A stretch of DNA of 10,000 bases. Source: Halisarca cf. caerulea (taxonomy: Eukaryota > Porifera > Demospongiae > Chondrillida > Halisarcidae). The notes under the pieces were generated by a model. That model searched no databases. It saw only the letters and a program-made list of their open reading frames with translations, and was not told the origin of the DNA. Where the stretch lies: NCBI GenBank assembly GCA_963170055.1, contig CAUJGJ010000231.1:62501-72500 (forward strand), given 5' to 3'. Of the stretch, positions 9,600-10,000 are shown in pieces (positions within the stretch are counted from its first letter, which is position 1; every line of letters begins with the position of its first letter). The position numbers were made by a program, and so were the translations under genes.

Positions 9600-9962
9600 G
9601 GTTTAGTACATACTCCTGGATAGTAAGTACTCCTCATTCTGTCCCTGTGTATACCTCGTGTACATAAACCAACCCTGATAGTAAGTACCTGGTTTAGTAC
9701 ACACTCCTGGATAGTAAGTACTCCTCATTCTGCCCCTGTATATACCTCATGTACATAAACCAACCTGATAGTAAGTACCTGGTTTAGTACATACTCCTGG
9801 ATAGTAAGTACTCCTCATTCTGTCCCTGTGTATACCTCATGTACATAAACCAACCCTGATAGTAAGTACCTGGTTTAGTACATACTCCTGGATAGTAAGT
9901 ACTCCTCATTCTGTCCCTGTGTATACCTCATGTACATAAACCAACCCTGATAGTAAGTACTT
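9600..9962. repeat. 91-bp tandem repeat, four copies
   Basis: Copies begin GGTTTAGTAC at 9600, 9691, 9781 and 9872. Lengths are 91, 90, 91 and about 91; the second copy lacks one C in CCAACCCTG. Copies differ by few substitutions. Each unit holds GATAGTAAGTAC twice, and GGTTTAGTAC near its start is partly complementary to GTACATAAACC near its end. Unique sequence resumes near 9962. Confidence 0.95.
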
Positions 9963-10000
9963 CTGATAACTAGGACAATAGGTACTGATCATGTGTCCCC

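Overview
The window reads as nuclear DNA of an animal with fairly short introns: spliced genes with GT-AG introns of about 200 to 600 bp, a CCDC6-type coiled-coil gene, dense CA/TG and TACG/TACA microsatellites, and many small terminal-inverted-repeat elements. A sponge or another early-branching invertebrate fits the short introns and MITE load, but the sequence does not settle the taxon.

The best-supported gene is on the minus strand, from 2382 down to the left edge. Five exons (2119-2382, 1643-1792, 1297-1425, 833-936, 98-240) join in one frame into the first 263 residues of a CCDC6 orthologue: a Ser-rich leader, a long EQEEE-rich coiled coil, and a PPSP segment followed by another coiled coil. 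The 3' part lies outside the window. Three of its introns carry long CA/GT tracts placed a few bases from a splice site, including a perfect (TG)84.

Upstream of that gene, 2731-3374 is a 28-bp minisatellite with 23 units of identical length. A strong acceptor (2587) and a strong donor (3441) bracket it, so it may sit in a 5' UTR intron. From about 3400 to 8050 I find no convincing gene. The space holds pogo-like MITEs (4018-4353, 7521-7696, and several ends), a nearly perfect 121-bp palindrome (4997-5117), a composite inverted-repeat element with perfect 22-bp ends (5848-6308), CA/TG arrays and two G homopolymers. One possible minus-strand exon of unknown identity lies at 7889-7950.

At the right, 8722-8775 looks like the first coding exon of a plus-strand ankyrin-repeat gene, after a stretch poor in microsatellites (8108-8721) that may hold its promoter. 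Its first intron would fill the rest of the window and contain a multi-hairpin element (9328-9509) and a 91-bp tandem repeat (9600 to about 9962).

No operon, CRISPR array, tRNA, rRNA, viral gene or toxin gene was seen. No evidence was found that the two genes act together. The window is mainly of interest for repeat biology: microsatellites at splice junctions, nested MITEs and long palindromes.
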